Assembly (NCBI RefSeq): GCF_032337115.1 | Contig: NZ_JAVXZY010000005.1 | Span: 62,001-126,000, forward strand | DNA: 64,000 nucleotides | Origin: Roseateles_C aquae | GTDB lineage: Bacteria; Pseudomonadota; Gammaproteobacteria; Burkholderiales; Burkholderiaceae_C | Reading direction: 5' to 3' | In this document: one piece after another, positions 44,991-53,937 of the stretch | How positions within the stretch are numbered: position 1 is the stretch's first letter | Layout of the letters: the number at the start of each line of letters is the position of its first letter | Notes under the pieces: model-generated | The model's database searches: none | The model's input: the letters and a program-made list of their open reading frames with translations, nothing else | What the model was told of the DNA's origin: nothing | Translations under genes and position numbers: made by a program

Positions 44991-46232
44991 ATGGCAATCG
45001 AGATGATTGAAGAGTTTGATCAAGGCACGCAAATCAAGGTGATTGGTGTCGGTGGCGGCGGCGGCAACGCGGTCGAGCACATGATCAACCAGGGCGTTCA
45101 GGGTGTGGAGTTCATCTGCGCCAACACCGATGCCCAGGCCCTCAATCGTTCCAAGGCCGATCAGCTCCTGCAGCTGGGCAGCACCGGTCTGGGCGCTGGC
45201 GCCAAGCCTGAGATGGGCAAGGCCGCCGCCGAAGAGGCCGAGGCGCGCATCCGCGAATCGATCGCCGGCGCCCACATGCTGTTCATCACCGCCGGCATGG
45301 GCGGCGGCACCGGCACCGGCGCCGCACCGGTGATCGCCCGTGTGGCCAAGGACATGGGCATTCTCACCGTCGGTGTGGTGACCAAGCCGTTTGAATTCGA
45401 AGGCAATCGCCGCATCAAGGCGGCCGACGCCGGCCTGGCCGAGCTGGAAGCCAACGTCGATTCGCTGATCGTCGTGCTGAACGAGAAGCTGCTCGATGTG
45501 CTGGGCGACGACGTCACGCAGGATCAAGCCTTCGCTCACGCCAACGATGTGCTGAAGAATGCCGTCGGCGGTATCTCCGACATCATCCATATCCCCGGCC
45601 TGGTCAACGTCGACTTCGAAGACGTTAAGACGGTGATGAGCGAGCCCGGCAAGGCCATGATGGGCACCGCGCAAGCGACCGGCCCGGACCGCGCCACCAA
45701 GGCCGCCGAGGCGGCCGTGGCCTGCCCGCTGCTGGAAGGCATCGATCTGTCCGGCGCGCGCGGCGTGCTGGTGCTGATCGCCGCAGCCAAGGGCAATTTC
45801 AAGCTGAGCGAATCGCGCAATGCGATGAACACCATCAAGCGCTACGCCGCCGAAGATGCGCACATCATCTACGGCACCGCCTACGACGAAAGCCTGGGCG
45901 ATGCGATGCGTGTGACGGTGATCGCCACCGGCCTGTCCTCCCAGCGTGCCCGCCAGCAGGCGCCGCTGCAAGTGGTGCAGCAAGTCGTGCAGCGCACCGG
46001 TACCGACAATATGCCGGTGCTGACCCAGCCGGTCATCATGGGCCAGGCGCCGGGCCAGGGCACGGTAACGGCCTCGCCGGCCGCTGCGCTCGGAGGCAAT
46101 GATTTCGGTGGCATGAGCGTGCCCAGCGTCTGGCGTCATGGCCGTACCGCTGCCGCCAAGGTCGAGGCCTTGTCGTCGAACGGCATGGACGAAATCGAGA
46201 TCCCGGCCTTCCTGCGCAAGCAGGCGGACTGA
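44991..46232 (+). CDS. ftsZ: Cell division protein FtsZ
   Basis: 413 residues. The GTPase domain has IGVGGGGGNAVEHMI, the tubulin signature GGGTGTGAAPV and the T7-loop region, and it ends around residue 320. A linker of about 75 residues leads to the conserved C-terminal peptide DEIEIPAFLRKQAD, which binds FtsA and other partners. FtsZ forms the cytokinetic ring. A terminator lies downstream, so the fts part of the cluster probably ends here. Confidence 0.98.
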   Translation: MAIEMIEEFDQGTQIKVIGVGGGGGNAVEHMINQGVQGVEFICANTDAQALNRSKADQLLQLGSTGLGAGAKPEMGKAAAEEAEARIRESIAGAHMLFITAGMGGGTGTGAAPVIARVAKDMGILTVGVVTKPFEFEGNRRIKAADAGLAELEANVDSLIVVLNEKLLDVLGDDVTQDQAFAHANDVLKNAVGGISDIIHIPGLVNVDFEDVKTVMSEPGKAMMGTAQATGPDRATKAAEAAVACPLLEGIDLSGARGVLVLIAAAKGNFKLSESRNAMNTIKRYAAEDAHIIYGTAYDESLGDAMRVTVIATGLSSQRARQQAPLQVVQQVVQRTGTDNMPVLTQPVIMGQAPGQGTVTASPAAALGGNDFGGMSVPSVWRHGRTAAAKVEALSSNGMDEIEIPAFLRKQAD

Positions 46233-46278
46233 TTCGGTCGGATCAAGCAAGCCCTGCGGCAGCGTTTCGGCGCCGTCA

Positions 46279-46318
46279 AAACAGCCAGCCTGCCGTTCGC
46301 GGTGTGCTGGCTTTTTTC
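46279..46318 (+). terminator. Terminator after ftsZ
   Basis: AGCCAGC (46283-46289) pairs with GCTGGCT (46306-46312), followed by TTTTTT, about 50 bases after the ftsZ stop. The 16-base loop contains further complementary bases. It should end most fts transcription before the sensor kinase gene. Confidence 0.75.
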
Positions 46319-46539
46319 ATTACAACGAGCGAGCAAGCCATGGGACTGCAGCTGTGTGGCTTTGTAACAGTCGTGGCGCCCATGCGGATGGGGCGGCCTG
46401 AGGTCTAGGCGGCGCAGGCCGATCTTGGCAGACTGCGCGGTGGTCCGGCCGCGCGTACCTACGGGTATTGGCGTGGTCAGGCGTCGCCGCCAAACGGACG
46501 ACGCCAACTCCTGGTTTTCTCGCCATCTCTGGCCTTGGC
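46319..46539 (+). other. Intergenic region upstream of the sensor kinase
   Basis: 221 bases without a recognisable gene. The small palindrome TACC-TACG-GGTA (46456-46467) has the look of a NarL/FixJ-type response-regulator half-site pair and could be an operator, but it is too short for certainty. Confidence 0.3.
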
Positions 46540-48579
46540 ATGACTCCCCATTTCCTGTTGCGCCTGTGTTCGCTGGGGGCGCTGTGGCGCCTGGTCTGGC
46601 TCAGCTGCCTGCTGAGCATGGGGAGCGGCGTGGCGGCTCAGGTGCGCATCCAGCCCGACCCAGCGCTGCTGCGCGAGGGCGATCGCTCGCTGAGCGCGGA
46701 CGTCGCCGTGTCCGACTGGAGCCGCGAGGATTTGCGCGCCTGGTGGGCGGCGCTGCGGGCCGTTGATGGCAGTGCCAGCAGCCTGCCGGCCCATCTGCAT
46801 CCGCCGGATGAGGCGCAGGCCTGGCAGCGCGTCAGCTTGCCCGATGTGCAGACCCGCGCCGCCAGCGCCGATTTCGGCGGTCGCCAACGTGTGCAGATGC
46901 GCTGGTACCGCTTCCGCTATGCGCCGCCGCAAGGTCAGTGGCCAACCAGCGTGGCGCTCTACATGCCGCGGGTCGTAGGTTTTGCCACGGCGGTGCTGGT
47001 CCGCACCGACGAAGGCTGGCGCCCGGTGTTCGACAACCAGAGCGGCGTGCGCGAGCAATGGGTGCGGCCGCTGTGGGCGGTGATTCCAGGTGCGCTGACC
47101 AGTCTGCACGCGGACCGGGCGCTGGAGCTGGTGGTGGCGGTGCCTACCCATACCCAGGGCAGCTACACGGTGTCCAGCGCCTGGTTGGGCGCCCGCGAGG
47201 ATCTTGAGGTCCTACAGCAGCGCCGCTGGGCCCTGCAGATCACCGTGCCGCAGGCGACGGGCATGACCCTGGTGGTGCTGGCGCTGTTCGCGCTCTCGCT
47301 CTGGTGGCGCCGTCGCCATGAGCCGGCCTATCTGCTCTTCGCGCTGGCCAGCCTGGGCTGGCTGCTGCGCAACCTGCACTACCACATGGACCTGCCGCGC
47401 TCGCCCTTGGTGCTGCACTGGTTCTGGTGGATGACCCATGCCTCGATGGCCTGGGTGATGCTGCTGACCTATCTGTTTGCGCTGCGCTTTGCCAAGGTCC
47501 AGCATCCGCGCTTCGAGCGCCTGATGGCCCTGTTTGTGCTGCTCACCAGCATCTTCACGCTGCCCTGGAGCCAGGCCTACGACACCGTGGTGGCCCAGCA
47601 CATCGCTAATGCCAGCGTCGGCCTGATCGGCACTGCCTTCGTCAGCCGTGAGGCCTGGCGCGAGGGCAGCCGGGAGATGCAGCTGATCGTTGCCAGCCTG
47701 ATTCTGGGCCTGCTGCTCGGTGTTCATGATCTGGCGCTGCTGGCGGGTTGGGCCTGGCCCGAGCATGTCTACCTGATGCCTTACGCCACACTGGTCATCA
47801 TCGCCAGCTTTCTTTACGCGGTGCGGCGCCGTTACCTGGCGGCATTGCAGCAGGTCGAATCGGCCAATGAGCACCTGGCAGAACGCCTCGGCGCTCAGGA
47901 GCGTGAACTGCAGGCCCAACACGATCGCTTGCGCGAGTCGGAGCGCCAGCAGGCACTGCTGCTGGAGCGCCAGCGGCTGATGCAGGATATGCACGATGGC
48001 CTCGGCTCCTCGCTGCTGTCGGCCATGGTGGCGGTGGAACAGGGCACCATGGAGCAGGATCGGGTCGTCGAAGTGCTGCGTGAATGCGTCGACGATTTGC
48101 GTCTGGTGATCGACTCGCTGGAACCAGTCGGCCACGACATCGTCTCGCTGCTGGCGACCATGCGCTACCGGCTTGGCAAGCGCCTGCAGGTCGGCGGTCT
48201 GACGCTGGAATGGGATGTGCAAGATCTGCCCCCGCTGCCCTGGCTGGAGCCACCCGATGCGCTGCATGTGCTGCGGCTCTTGCAGGAGGGGCTGAACAAT
48301 GTGCTCAAGCATGCGCGGGCGCACCGGGTACGCATTGCCACTCGCGATCTGGGCGAGCGCATCGAGATCCGCGTCGAGGACGATGGTGAGGGCTTTGACA
48401 TGGCCACCGCGCAAAAGGGTCGCGGCCTGCGCAGCCAGGTCAAGCGCGCCCAGCGCCTGGGCGGCACGCTGCACATCGACAGCAAGCCCGGCCAGGGCAC
48501 GCGGCTGTCGCTGCGCCTGCCGGTGCAGCGGGAGGGCCGCAGCAGCACGGAGACGCCCGAGCCCGGCAGCACGGCGTGA
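46540..48579 (+). CDS. 7TMR-DISM-type sensor histidine kinase (NarL-class HisKA_3)
   Basis: 679 residues from the ATG at 46540. A signal/anchor helix (LVWLSCLLSMGSGVAAQ) is followed by a periplasmic beta-rich domain (about 30-230) and seven transmembrane helices (about 235-425) of the 7TM-DISM type. A coiled coil and a HisKA_3 domain with phospho-acceptor His485 (QRLMQDMHDGLGSSLL) come next. The ATPase domain has EGLNNVLKHARAH, VEDDGEGFD and GRGLRSQVKRAQRLGG. Such kinases pair with NarL-type response regulators; none is adjacent. It interrupts the usual ftsZ-lpxC neighbourhood. Envelope or carbohydrate sensing is a possible role by analogy with DISM receptors, not a demonstrated one. Confidence 0.9.
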   Translation: MTPHFLLRLCSLGALWRLVWLSCLLSMGSGVAAQVRIQPDPALLREGDRSLSADVAVSDWSREDLRAWWAALRAVDGSASSLPAHLHPPDEAQAWQRVSLPDVQTRAASADFGGRQRVQMRWYRFRYAPPQGQWPTSVALYMPRVVGFATAVLVRTDEGWRPVFDNQSGVREQWVRPLWAVIPGALTSLHADRALELVVAVPTHTQGSYTVSSAWLGAREDLEVLQQRRWALQITVPQATGMTLVVLALFALSLWWRRRHEPAYLLFALASLGWLLRNLHYHMDLPRSPLVLHWFWWMTHASMAWVMLLTYLFALRFAKVQHPRFERLMALFVLLTSIFTLPWSQAYDTVVAQHIANASVGLIGTAFVSREAWREGSREMQLIVASLILGLLLGVHDLALLAGWAWPEHVYLMPYATLVIIASFLYAVRRRYLAALQQVESANEHLAERLGAQERELQAQHDRLRESERQQALLLERQRLMQDMHDGLGSSLLSAMVAVEQGTMEQDRVVEVLRECVDDLRLVIDSLEPVGHDIVSLLATMRYRLGKRLQVGGLTLEWDVQDLPPLPWLEPPDALHVLRLLQEGLNNVLKHARAHRVRIATRDLGERIEIRVEDDGEGFDMATAQKGRGLRSQVKRAQRLGGTLHIDSKPGQGTRLSLRLPVQREGRSSTETPEPGSTA

Positions 48580-48625
48580 AGCCTGGCACAGGCAGGTTTT
48601 GTCGCGATCGGGGACAATGCGGCCC

Positions 48626-49558
48626 ATGGTCAAGCAAAGAACCCTGAAGGCGCTGACACGGGCGGTTGGCGTGGGCATACACAGCGGGCAGAAGGTTGAA
48701 ATGACGCTGCGCCCTGCGGCACCCAACACCGGCATCGTGTTCCGCCGCATCGATCTGAACACGCCGGTGGACATCCCGGTGCGGCCCGACACGGTGTGCG
48801 ACACGCGCATGGCGACGACGGTCAGCCCCGGCGGCGACCCCGGCGCCCCCAGGGTGCAGACCATCGAGCACCTGCTGTCGGCCTGCGCCGGCCTGGGTAT
48901 CGACAATCTCTATGTCGACATCAATGCCGACGAAGTGCCCATCCTGGACGGCTCGGCCGCCAGCTTCGTCTTCCTGCTGCAAAGCGCGGGCATTGCGCTG
49001 CAGGAGGCGCCGAAGCGCTTTCTTCGTGTCAAGAAGACCATCGAGGTGCGCCGCGGGGAAGGCAAGCGGCTGATGTGGGCCCGCCTGGAGCCCAAGCATG
49101 GCTACAGCCTGTCCTTCCAGATCGAGTTCGACAACCCGGCCGTGGCCGCCACCGGTCAGCAGTACACCTTCGATATGGGCGCCGGCAGCTACAAGAAAGA
49201 GATTGCCCGTGCCCGCACCTTTGGCATGACCCGCGACATCGAGCTGATGCGCTCGCGCGGCCTGACGCTGGGCGGCGCGATGGACAACGCCATCGTCGTT
49301 GACGACTACCGCGTGCTCAATGCCGATGGCCTCCGTTACGACGACGAGTTCGTCAAGCACAAGATCCTCGACGCCATCGGCGATATGCATGTGGCCGGCC
49401 CGCTGCTGGCCGCCTACACCTCGTTCAAGGGCGGCCATGCGCTGAACAACATCCTGTTGCGCGAGCTGCTGGCCGATGCCGAGGCCTATGAGTACGTCAG
49501 CTTCGAGCAGGAAGCGGCAGCACCGCAGGGCTTTGCCCAGCTGGCGCCGGCCTGGTGA
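48626..49558 (+). CDS. lpxC: UDP-3-O-acyl-N-acetylglucosamine deacetylase LpxC
   Basis: 310 residues from the ATG at 48626, matching the E. coli N-terminus (M-K-QRTLK); an ATG three codons earlier is possible. Zinc ligands are His82 (TIEHLLSA), His245 and Asp249 (HKILDAIGD); the active-site region FGMTRDIELMRSRGL is present. It catalyses the first committed step of lipid A synthesis in the cytoplasm. Its place at the end of the dcw cluster is conserved in proteobacteria. A small membrane-protein gene follows after 25 bases. Confidence 0.97.
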   Translation: MVKQRTLKALTRAVGVGIHSGQKVEMTLRPAAPNTGIVFRRIDLNTPVDIPVRPDTVCDTRMATTVSPGGDPGAPRVQTIEHLLSACAGLGIDNLYVDINADEVPILDGSAASFVFLLQSAGIALQEAPKRFLRVKKTIEVRRGEGKRLMWARLEPKHGYSLSFQIEFDNPAVAATGQQYTFDMGAGSYKKEIARARTFGMTRDIELMRSRGLTLGGAMDNAIVVDDYRVLNADGLRYDDEFVKHKILDAIGDMHVAGPLLAAYTSFKGGHALNNILLRELLADAEAYEYVSFEQEAAAPQGFAQLAPAW

Positions 49559-49583
49559 GCACGGCGCCCGAGGAGCACGCACG

Positions 49584-49769
49584 ATGATGCTGTTTCGCCT
49601 GATCTTTGGCCTGCTGATGGCGGCCAGCGTGCTGTGCTTTGCGCTGTCCATCGCCACCGGCCAGGTGCGCTGGCGTCAGCGCGGCCTCCTGATCATCAAA
49701 TGGCTGGTGATTGCCGGGCTGGGATTCTTTGCCGTGCTGATCCTGGAGCGGCTGGCGCTGATGCTTTGA
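49584..49769 (+). CDS. Small two-helix membrane protein of unknown function
   Basis: 61 residues with two hydrophobic helices (MMLFRLIFGLLMAASVLCFAL and LIIKWLVIAGLGFFAVLILERL) separated by a basic loop (GQVRWRQRG). GAGGAG (49570-49575) stands nine bases before the first of two consecutive ATGs, supporting expression. It lies 25 bases after lpxC, so it is probably co-transcribed. I do not recognise a named family; a role near lipid A or envelope synthesis is only suggested by position. It ends six bases before the convergent exporter gene. Confidence 0.75.
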   Translation: MMLFRLIFGLLMAASVLCFALSIATGQVRWRQRGLLIIKWLVIAGLGFFAVLILERLALML

Positions 49770-49775
49770 GCGGGC

Positions 49776-51584
49776 TCAGGCCTGCGACGGCTCGAGCTCC
49801 TCATTCTCATCGTCGGACTGCAGCGACTGCAGCGACTGCAGCGTTACCAGGCGCTGATAGAGCCCGCCCTCGATCGCCATCAAGGCCTCGTGATCGCCGC
49901 GCTCGGCCAGCCGGCCGTGGTTGAGCACGACGATTTGATTGGCCTCACGTATCGTCGACAGACGATGGGCAATCGCGACCACGGTCACGCGGCCGTGCAG
50001 TTCGCGCAGCGCTTCCGTGATCAGCCGCTCGGTGGCACTGTCGATATTGGAGGTGGCCTCGTCGAGGAAGAGGATGCGCGGCGCGCCGGCCAGTGCGCGG
50101 GCCATCGCGATCAGCTGCTTCTGCCCGCTGGACACCCGCGCGCCGCCTTCGCCCAGCAGCGTGTCATAGCCTTGGGGCAGGCCGGCCAGCAGATCGTGGA
50201 CGCGGGCGGCCCGCGCGGCGGCGATGATCTCGGCCTCGCTGATGTCGCGGCCCATGGCGATGTTCTCGCGCGCACTGGCCGCCATCAGATAGGGCTCCTG
50301 CGGCACCAGGCCGATGGCGGCGCGAAAGGCAGTGTCGGGAATCAGGGCCAGGTCTTGCCCATCGATCAGGATCTCGCCAGCTTGCGGTCGGTAGAAGCGT
50401 AGCAGCAGCGACAGCAGCGTCGACTTGCCTGAGCCGGTGTGGCCGACGATGCCGACGAAAGCGCCCGGGGCGATCTGCAGCGAGATGTCGCTCAGCACAT
50501 CGCGGCCGTTCTCATAGGCAAAGCGCAGCCCGTTCAGCTGCAGCGCACCGCGGCTGATGTGGCAGTCTGGCCGGCTGCCCGCCGCGGGGCGGCTCTCCTG
50601 CAGCAGCGTGCGCACCCGTGCCGCGGCGACCATGCTCTGCTGCAGCTGGCCGAACTGCATGGTGATCTGGATCAGCGGCTCGACGACACGCGAGATATAG
50701 CTGAGGAACGCATACAGCAGGCCCAGCTCCAGGCCGGACAGCTCGCGCTGGCCGAAGCCATAAATGACGGTGACGATCAGCAGCACATTGAGCAGATCCA
50801 GCGCCGGCCGCAGCAGCCAGGCATTGGCGCGCAGCTCGCGAACGCGCGCCTGCAGCTGCTCGCCATTGGTGGCCGCAAAGCGCTGGGCGAAGCGCGGTGC
50901 CGCGCCGGCGGACTGCAGCATGGCCATGCCGGCGATGCTCTCGGCCATCTGGGCATTGATGTCGCTGCGCAGCGCGCGCGCGGCCTGCACCGCCGGCGCG
51001 CTCCAGCGCTGGTAGAACCAGATGATGAGCACGCTGGCCGGCACCAGCATCACGACGATCAGCATCAGCCGCCAGTCCAGCCAGGCCATCGCGACGATGG
51101 AGCCAAGCACGACCAGGCTGGAGTCCAGCATCACATACAGCACCTGGCGATAGAGGGTGTTGACCGCCTCGGTATCGTTGGTGACGCGGCTGACCAGCTG
51201 GCCGGTGATGGCCCGATCAAAGAAGGCCATGGGCAGGTTCAGCACATGGCTGAAGACCTGTTCGCGCAGCCGCAGCACCGAGCGTCGTGCGATGCCGGCC
51301 ATACGCGCCAGCTGCAGATAGCGCACCCAAGATGACGCCCAGGCACAGGCCAGCGCCGCGCCGATCAGGCCGGCCATGGCCGGCACATCGAATTGGCGCG
51401 CCAGCAGATGCTCGTCGATGAAGCGCTTGCCCAGTGCCGGCCCCAGGGCCTCCAGTCCAGCAGCGACCAAGAGCCAGAGCAGGCCCCACAGCAGCTTGCG
51501 CTTTTCGGGCCGCGCCGCCTGCAGCAGCAGGCCCACGGCATCCCAGGGGCGGGCATCGCTGCCCGTCTTGTCTTCAGCCTGCAT
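49776..51584 (-). CDS. mdlB: ABC exporter subunit, MdlB/SmdB-like (canonical Walker B partner)
   Basis: 602 residues from the ATG at 51584, with GGAGG ten bases upstream. An N-terminal six-helix exporter domain (about 25-320) is followed by an ATPase domain with Walker A GHTGSGKST, Walker B RILFLDEATSNID (catalytic Glu present) and the H-loop IAHRLST. The signature is VSSGQKQ, a departure from LSGGQ. It overlaps the mdlA gene by 11 bases and should form a heterodimer with it. The C-terminal tail is odd: a repeated LQS (LQSLQSLQS) and then a very acidic end (DDENEELEPSQA). The substrate is unknown. Confidence 0.9.
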   Translation of the reverse strand: MQAEDKTGSDARPWDAVGLLLQAARPEKRKLLWGLLWLLVAAGLEALGPALGKRFIDEHLLARQFDVPAMAGLIGAALACAWASSWVRYLQLARMAGIARRSVLRLREQVFSHVLNLPMAFFDRAITGQLVSRVTNDTEAVNTLYRQVLYVMLDSSLVVLGSIVAMAWLDWRLMLIVVMLVPASVLIIWFYQRWSAPAVQAARALRSDINAQMAESIAGMAMLQSAGAAPRFAQRFAATNGEQLQARVRELRANAWLLRPALDLLNVLLIVTVIYGFGQRELSGLELGLLYAFLSYISRVVEPLIQITMQFGQLQQSMVAAARVRTLLQESRPAAGSRPDCHISRGALQLNGLRFAYENGRDVLSDISLQIAPGAFVGIVGHTGSGKSTLLSLLLRFYRPQAGEILIDGQDLALIPDTAFRAAIGLVPQEPYLMAASARENIAMGRDISEAEIIAAARAARVHDLLAGLPQGYDTLLGEGGARVSSGQKQLIAMARALAGAPRILFLDEATSNIDSATERLITEALRELHGRVTVVAIAHRLSTIREANQIVVLNHGRLAERGDHEALMAIEGGLYQRLVTLQSLQSLQSDDENEELEPSQA

Positions 51585-53325
51585 CGATGCTGGCCTCCAG
51601 TTGTTGGTAGCGCCATTGCGCGGCATACCAGCCGCCCAGGGCGAGCAGCTCGGCATGGCTGCCGCGCTCGCTGATCTGGCCATGGCGCAGCACGATGATC
51701 TGATCGGCATCCATCACGCTGCTGAGCCGGTGGGCCACAACGATCAGGCTGCGCCCGGCCTGCTGCTGACGCAGCTCGCGCAAATGCGTGAGGATCTGCG
51801 TTTCGGTGCCGGTGTCGACGGCCGACAGCGCATCGTCCAGCAGCAGCAGCGGCGCCTGGCTGAGCAGTGCGCGGGCGATGGCGACGCGCTGGCGCTGGCC
51901 GCCGGACAGCGTCACGCCACGCTCGCCGACCTGGGTCTCGTAGCCCTGCGGCAGGCGCAGGATGTCTTCATGCACGGCGGCCAGCCTGGCCACCTGCTCG
52001 ACCTCGGCGCGGCTGGCCTCGGGCCGGGCCAGCGCGATGTTGTCGGCAATGCTGGCCGAGAACAGAAAGGGCTCCTGCGGCACCCAGGCCATGGCGCGGC
52101 GCAGCAGGTCCAATTGAATCTCGCCAGCCGGCACACCGCCTAGCAAGACCTGACCCCGGGCGGGCTCGAACTGGCGCAGCAGCAGGCGCAGCAGCGTCGA
52201 CTTGCCCGCGCCGGTGGGGCCGACCAGGCCCAGCGTCTGGCCGGGCCGCAGTTCCAATGCGATGTCCTGCAGGGCCGCGCGGCTGGCCTGCGGGTAGCTG
52301 AAGCTCACGGCGTTCAGGCGCACATCGGCCGCGGCCGGCATGGTCTGGCGGCCATGGTCTTGCAGGCTCAGTGGCGCCTCCAGCACCGGTTGCAGCCGGG
52401 CCCAGGCGGCACGGCCGCGCTCCAACAGCGAGAGCACCCAGCCGGCGGCAAACATCGGCCAGATCAGCTGGCCCAGATACATGGTGAACGAGGTCAGCTG
52501 GCCGATGCTGAGCTGCTGCTGCGCCACCAGCCAGCCGCCCAGGCCCAGCGCGATCGCGACCGCCAGGCCCAGCGTCATGCCGACGGCAGGCTCATAGGCG
52601 GCCTCCCAGCGCTGCGCGCGGTACGCGGCTTCGCCGGCATGATCGGCCAGTGCACTGAACTGGCTGCCGGCGCGCTCGGCCAGGCCCAGCGCCCGCAGCG
52701 TGCGCACGCCGGCCAGGCTGTCCTGGGCATGCTGGTTCAGCGCCGAAAAGCGCTCCAGCGAGGCTTTCCAGGCCTGGTGCACATGCTCTGAGATGCGCCA
52801 GAAGGCCAAGGCCATCAGCGGGAAGGGCAGCAGGGCGGCCAGGCCCAGCCGCCAGTCGACGCCCAGCGTCATCATCGCCAGCACCAGGATCAGCGTCAGC
52901 GAGCCGTCGAAGGCGGCCAGCAGCGCTTCGCCGACGGCCATCTCGACGGCATCAACATCGTTGGTCGCCAGCGCCATCAGATCACCGGTGCGCTGGCGCT
53001 GGAAAAAGGCCGGGCCTTGCAGCGTCATGCGTTCATACAGCCGGATACGCAACTCGCGGCCAAGCTGATAGGCGGCGGCAAACAACTGCAAGCGCCAGCC
53101 CACCCGCAGCAAATAGATCAGCAGTCCGGCGCCGACGAGGCGTCCCAGCTCGATCAGCAAGGCCTGACCCTGCAGCCGGTGGGCGGCCAGGCCGTCGACG
53201 ATATGGCCCACCTGGCGCGGGATCCAGACGGTCAGCATGGCGATGCTGGCCAGCATCACGGCGGCGGCGGCGTAGGAGCGCCAGTGGCGGCGCACAAAGC
53301 CGGCGATCAGGGCGTGAAGCGTCAT
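51574..53325 (-). CDS. mdlA: ABC exporter subunit, MdlA/SmdA-like (degenerate Walker B)
   Basis: 583 residues from the ATG at 53325 (MTLHALIAGFVRRHW). Six-helix exporter domain, then an ATPase domain with Walker A GPTGAGKST, a canonical LSGGQRQR signature, and Walker B LLLLDDALSAVD. In Walker B the catalytic Glu is replaced by Asp, as in E. coli MdlA. Paired with MdlB's unusual SSGQK, this predicts one degenerate and one hydrolytic ATP site, the hallmark of asymmetric heterodimeric exporters. It is the upstream gene of the pair; the 612-base region to its right should hold its promoter. Confidence 0.9.
   Translation of the reverse strand: MTLHALIAGFVRRHWRSYAAAAVMLASIAMLTVWIPRQVGHIVDGLAAHRLQGQALLIELGRLVGAGLLIYLLRVGWRLQLFAAAYQLGRELRIRLYERMTLQGPAFFQRQRTGDLMALATNDVDAVEMAVGEALLAAFDGSLTLILVLAMMTLGVDWRLGLAALLPFPLMALAFWRISEHVHQAWKASLERFSALNQHAQDSLAGVRTLRALGLAERAGSQFSALADHAGEAAYRAQRWEAAYEPAVGMTLGLAVAIALGLGGWLVAQQQLSIGQLTSFTMYLGQLIWPMFAAGWVLSLLERGRAAWARLQPVLEAPLSLQDHGRQTMPAAADVRLNAVSFSYPQASRAALQDIALELRPGQTLGLVGPTGAGKSTLLRLLLRQFEPARGQVLLGGVPAGEIQLDLLRRAMAWVPQEPFLFSASIADNIALARPEASRAEVEQVARLAAVHEDILRLPQGYETQVGERGVTLSGGQRQRVAIARALLSQAPLLLLDDALSAVDTGTETQILTHLRELRQQQAGRSLIVVAHRLSSVMDADQIIVLRHGQISERGSHAELLALGGWYAAQWRYQQLEASIDAG
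52143..52159. repeat. Dispersed repeat GCAAGACCTGACCCCGG, copy 2 (inside mdlA)
   Basis: Identical over 17 bases to the copy in the gltK-gltL gap at 10861-10877, here read within the ATPase-domain coding region of mdlA (complement strand). It falls in the variable stretch between Walker A and the Q-loop. Confidence 0.5.
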
Positions 53326-53937
53326 GCAGGGGCGGTGGCAGATGCGGTGAAGGCCGAAAGCGGCAGCGGCCAGTCGCACAGGGCGCCTAGGCAGGAGCAG
53401 GCGATTGTGCCAACTTCCCGATGTCACCGCGTGTCAGCAGGCGGTTCGCCGCCCGTGGCTCTTCGATGACGATTTGACGACAGCCGAGTGCGGCCCAGGG
53501 CCTTTGCCTGGCTCGTAGAGCGGTGGGCATGACGAATCACTTGATGCGCGATTGCCGCACAGCCGCTGTCAGCTAGGGTTTTCCTGATCGACGGTGACGG
53601 CCCTGTGTCAGAGCGGTGCACGACGCACCTGAAGGCGACTTTTTCGCACCGATTGCGGCATAGCGAATGGTTTTTTGCCGTGGCGTTAGCGACCGAAGCC
53701 GGGACGCAAATCGTTTGCTGCTGGCAAACCCGGGGAAATGGCGTTGCGCTGTTCCGACGTGCTCCGCGGCCCCCCGCATTCAAGTGTCTGGCGCATTTTC
53801 CTGCGCTGGCTAGCATCCGCCACACGTGCCGCTGGGCAGTCGGCGCGCGTGCCTGCTGGCATTCCTCAGCTGCCTGGCGTCGGCCGCCGCTGCTAATTCA
53901 GAGGCGACTCCTTGTTGTGCTCACAAGCTCCAAACTT
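53326..53937. other. 612-base non-coding region between mdlA and the nuclease gene
   Basis: No gene is convincing on either strand: the open frames here are Cys/Arg-rich and lack start signals or family features. Base composition drops somewhat at 53620-53720, where several T-runs occur, as in promoter regions. The 10-mer GGGACGCAAA (53701-53710) recalls c-di-GMP riboswitches, but the surrounding motifs are absent. The region presumably carries divergent promoters. Confidence 0.45.

Noticed and set aside
53695..53760. Possible c-di-GMP riboswitch: GGGACGCAAA at 53701-53710 ahead of the nuclease gene
   Set aside because: The 10-mer matches the class I core, but the upstream GCAAACC-type segment and the downstream GGUAGC/GGGUUACC partner are absent in the right order, and no P1 helix can be drawn.
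53424..53825. Small leftward open frame upstream of the nuclease
   Set aside because: Cys/Arg-rich with no ribosome site, no family features and composition like out-of-frame sequence.
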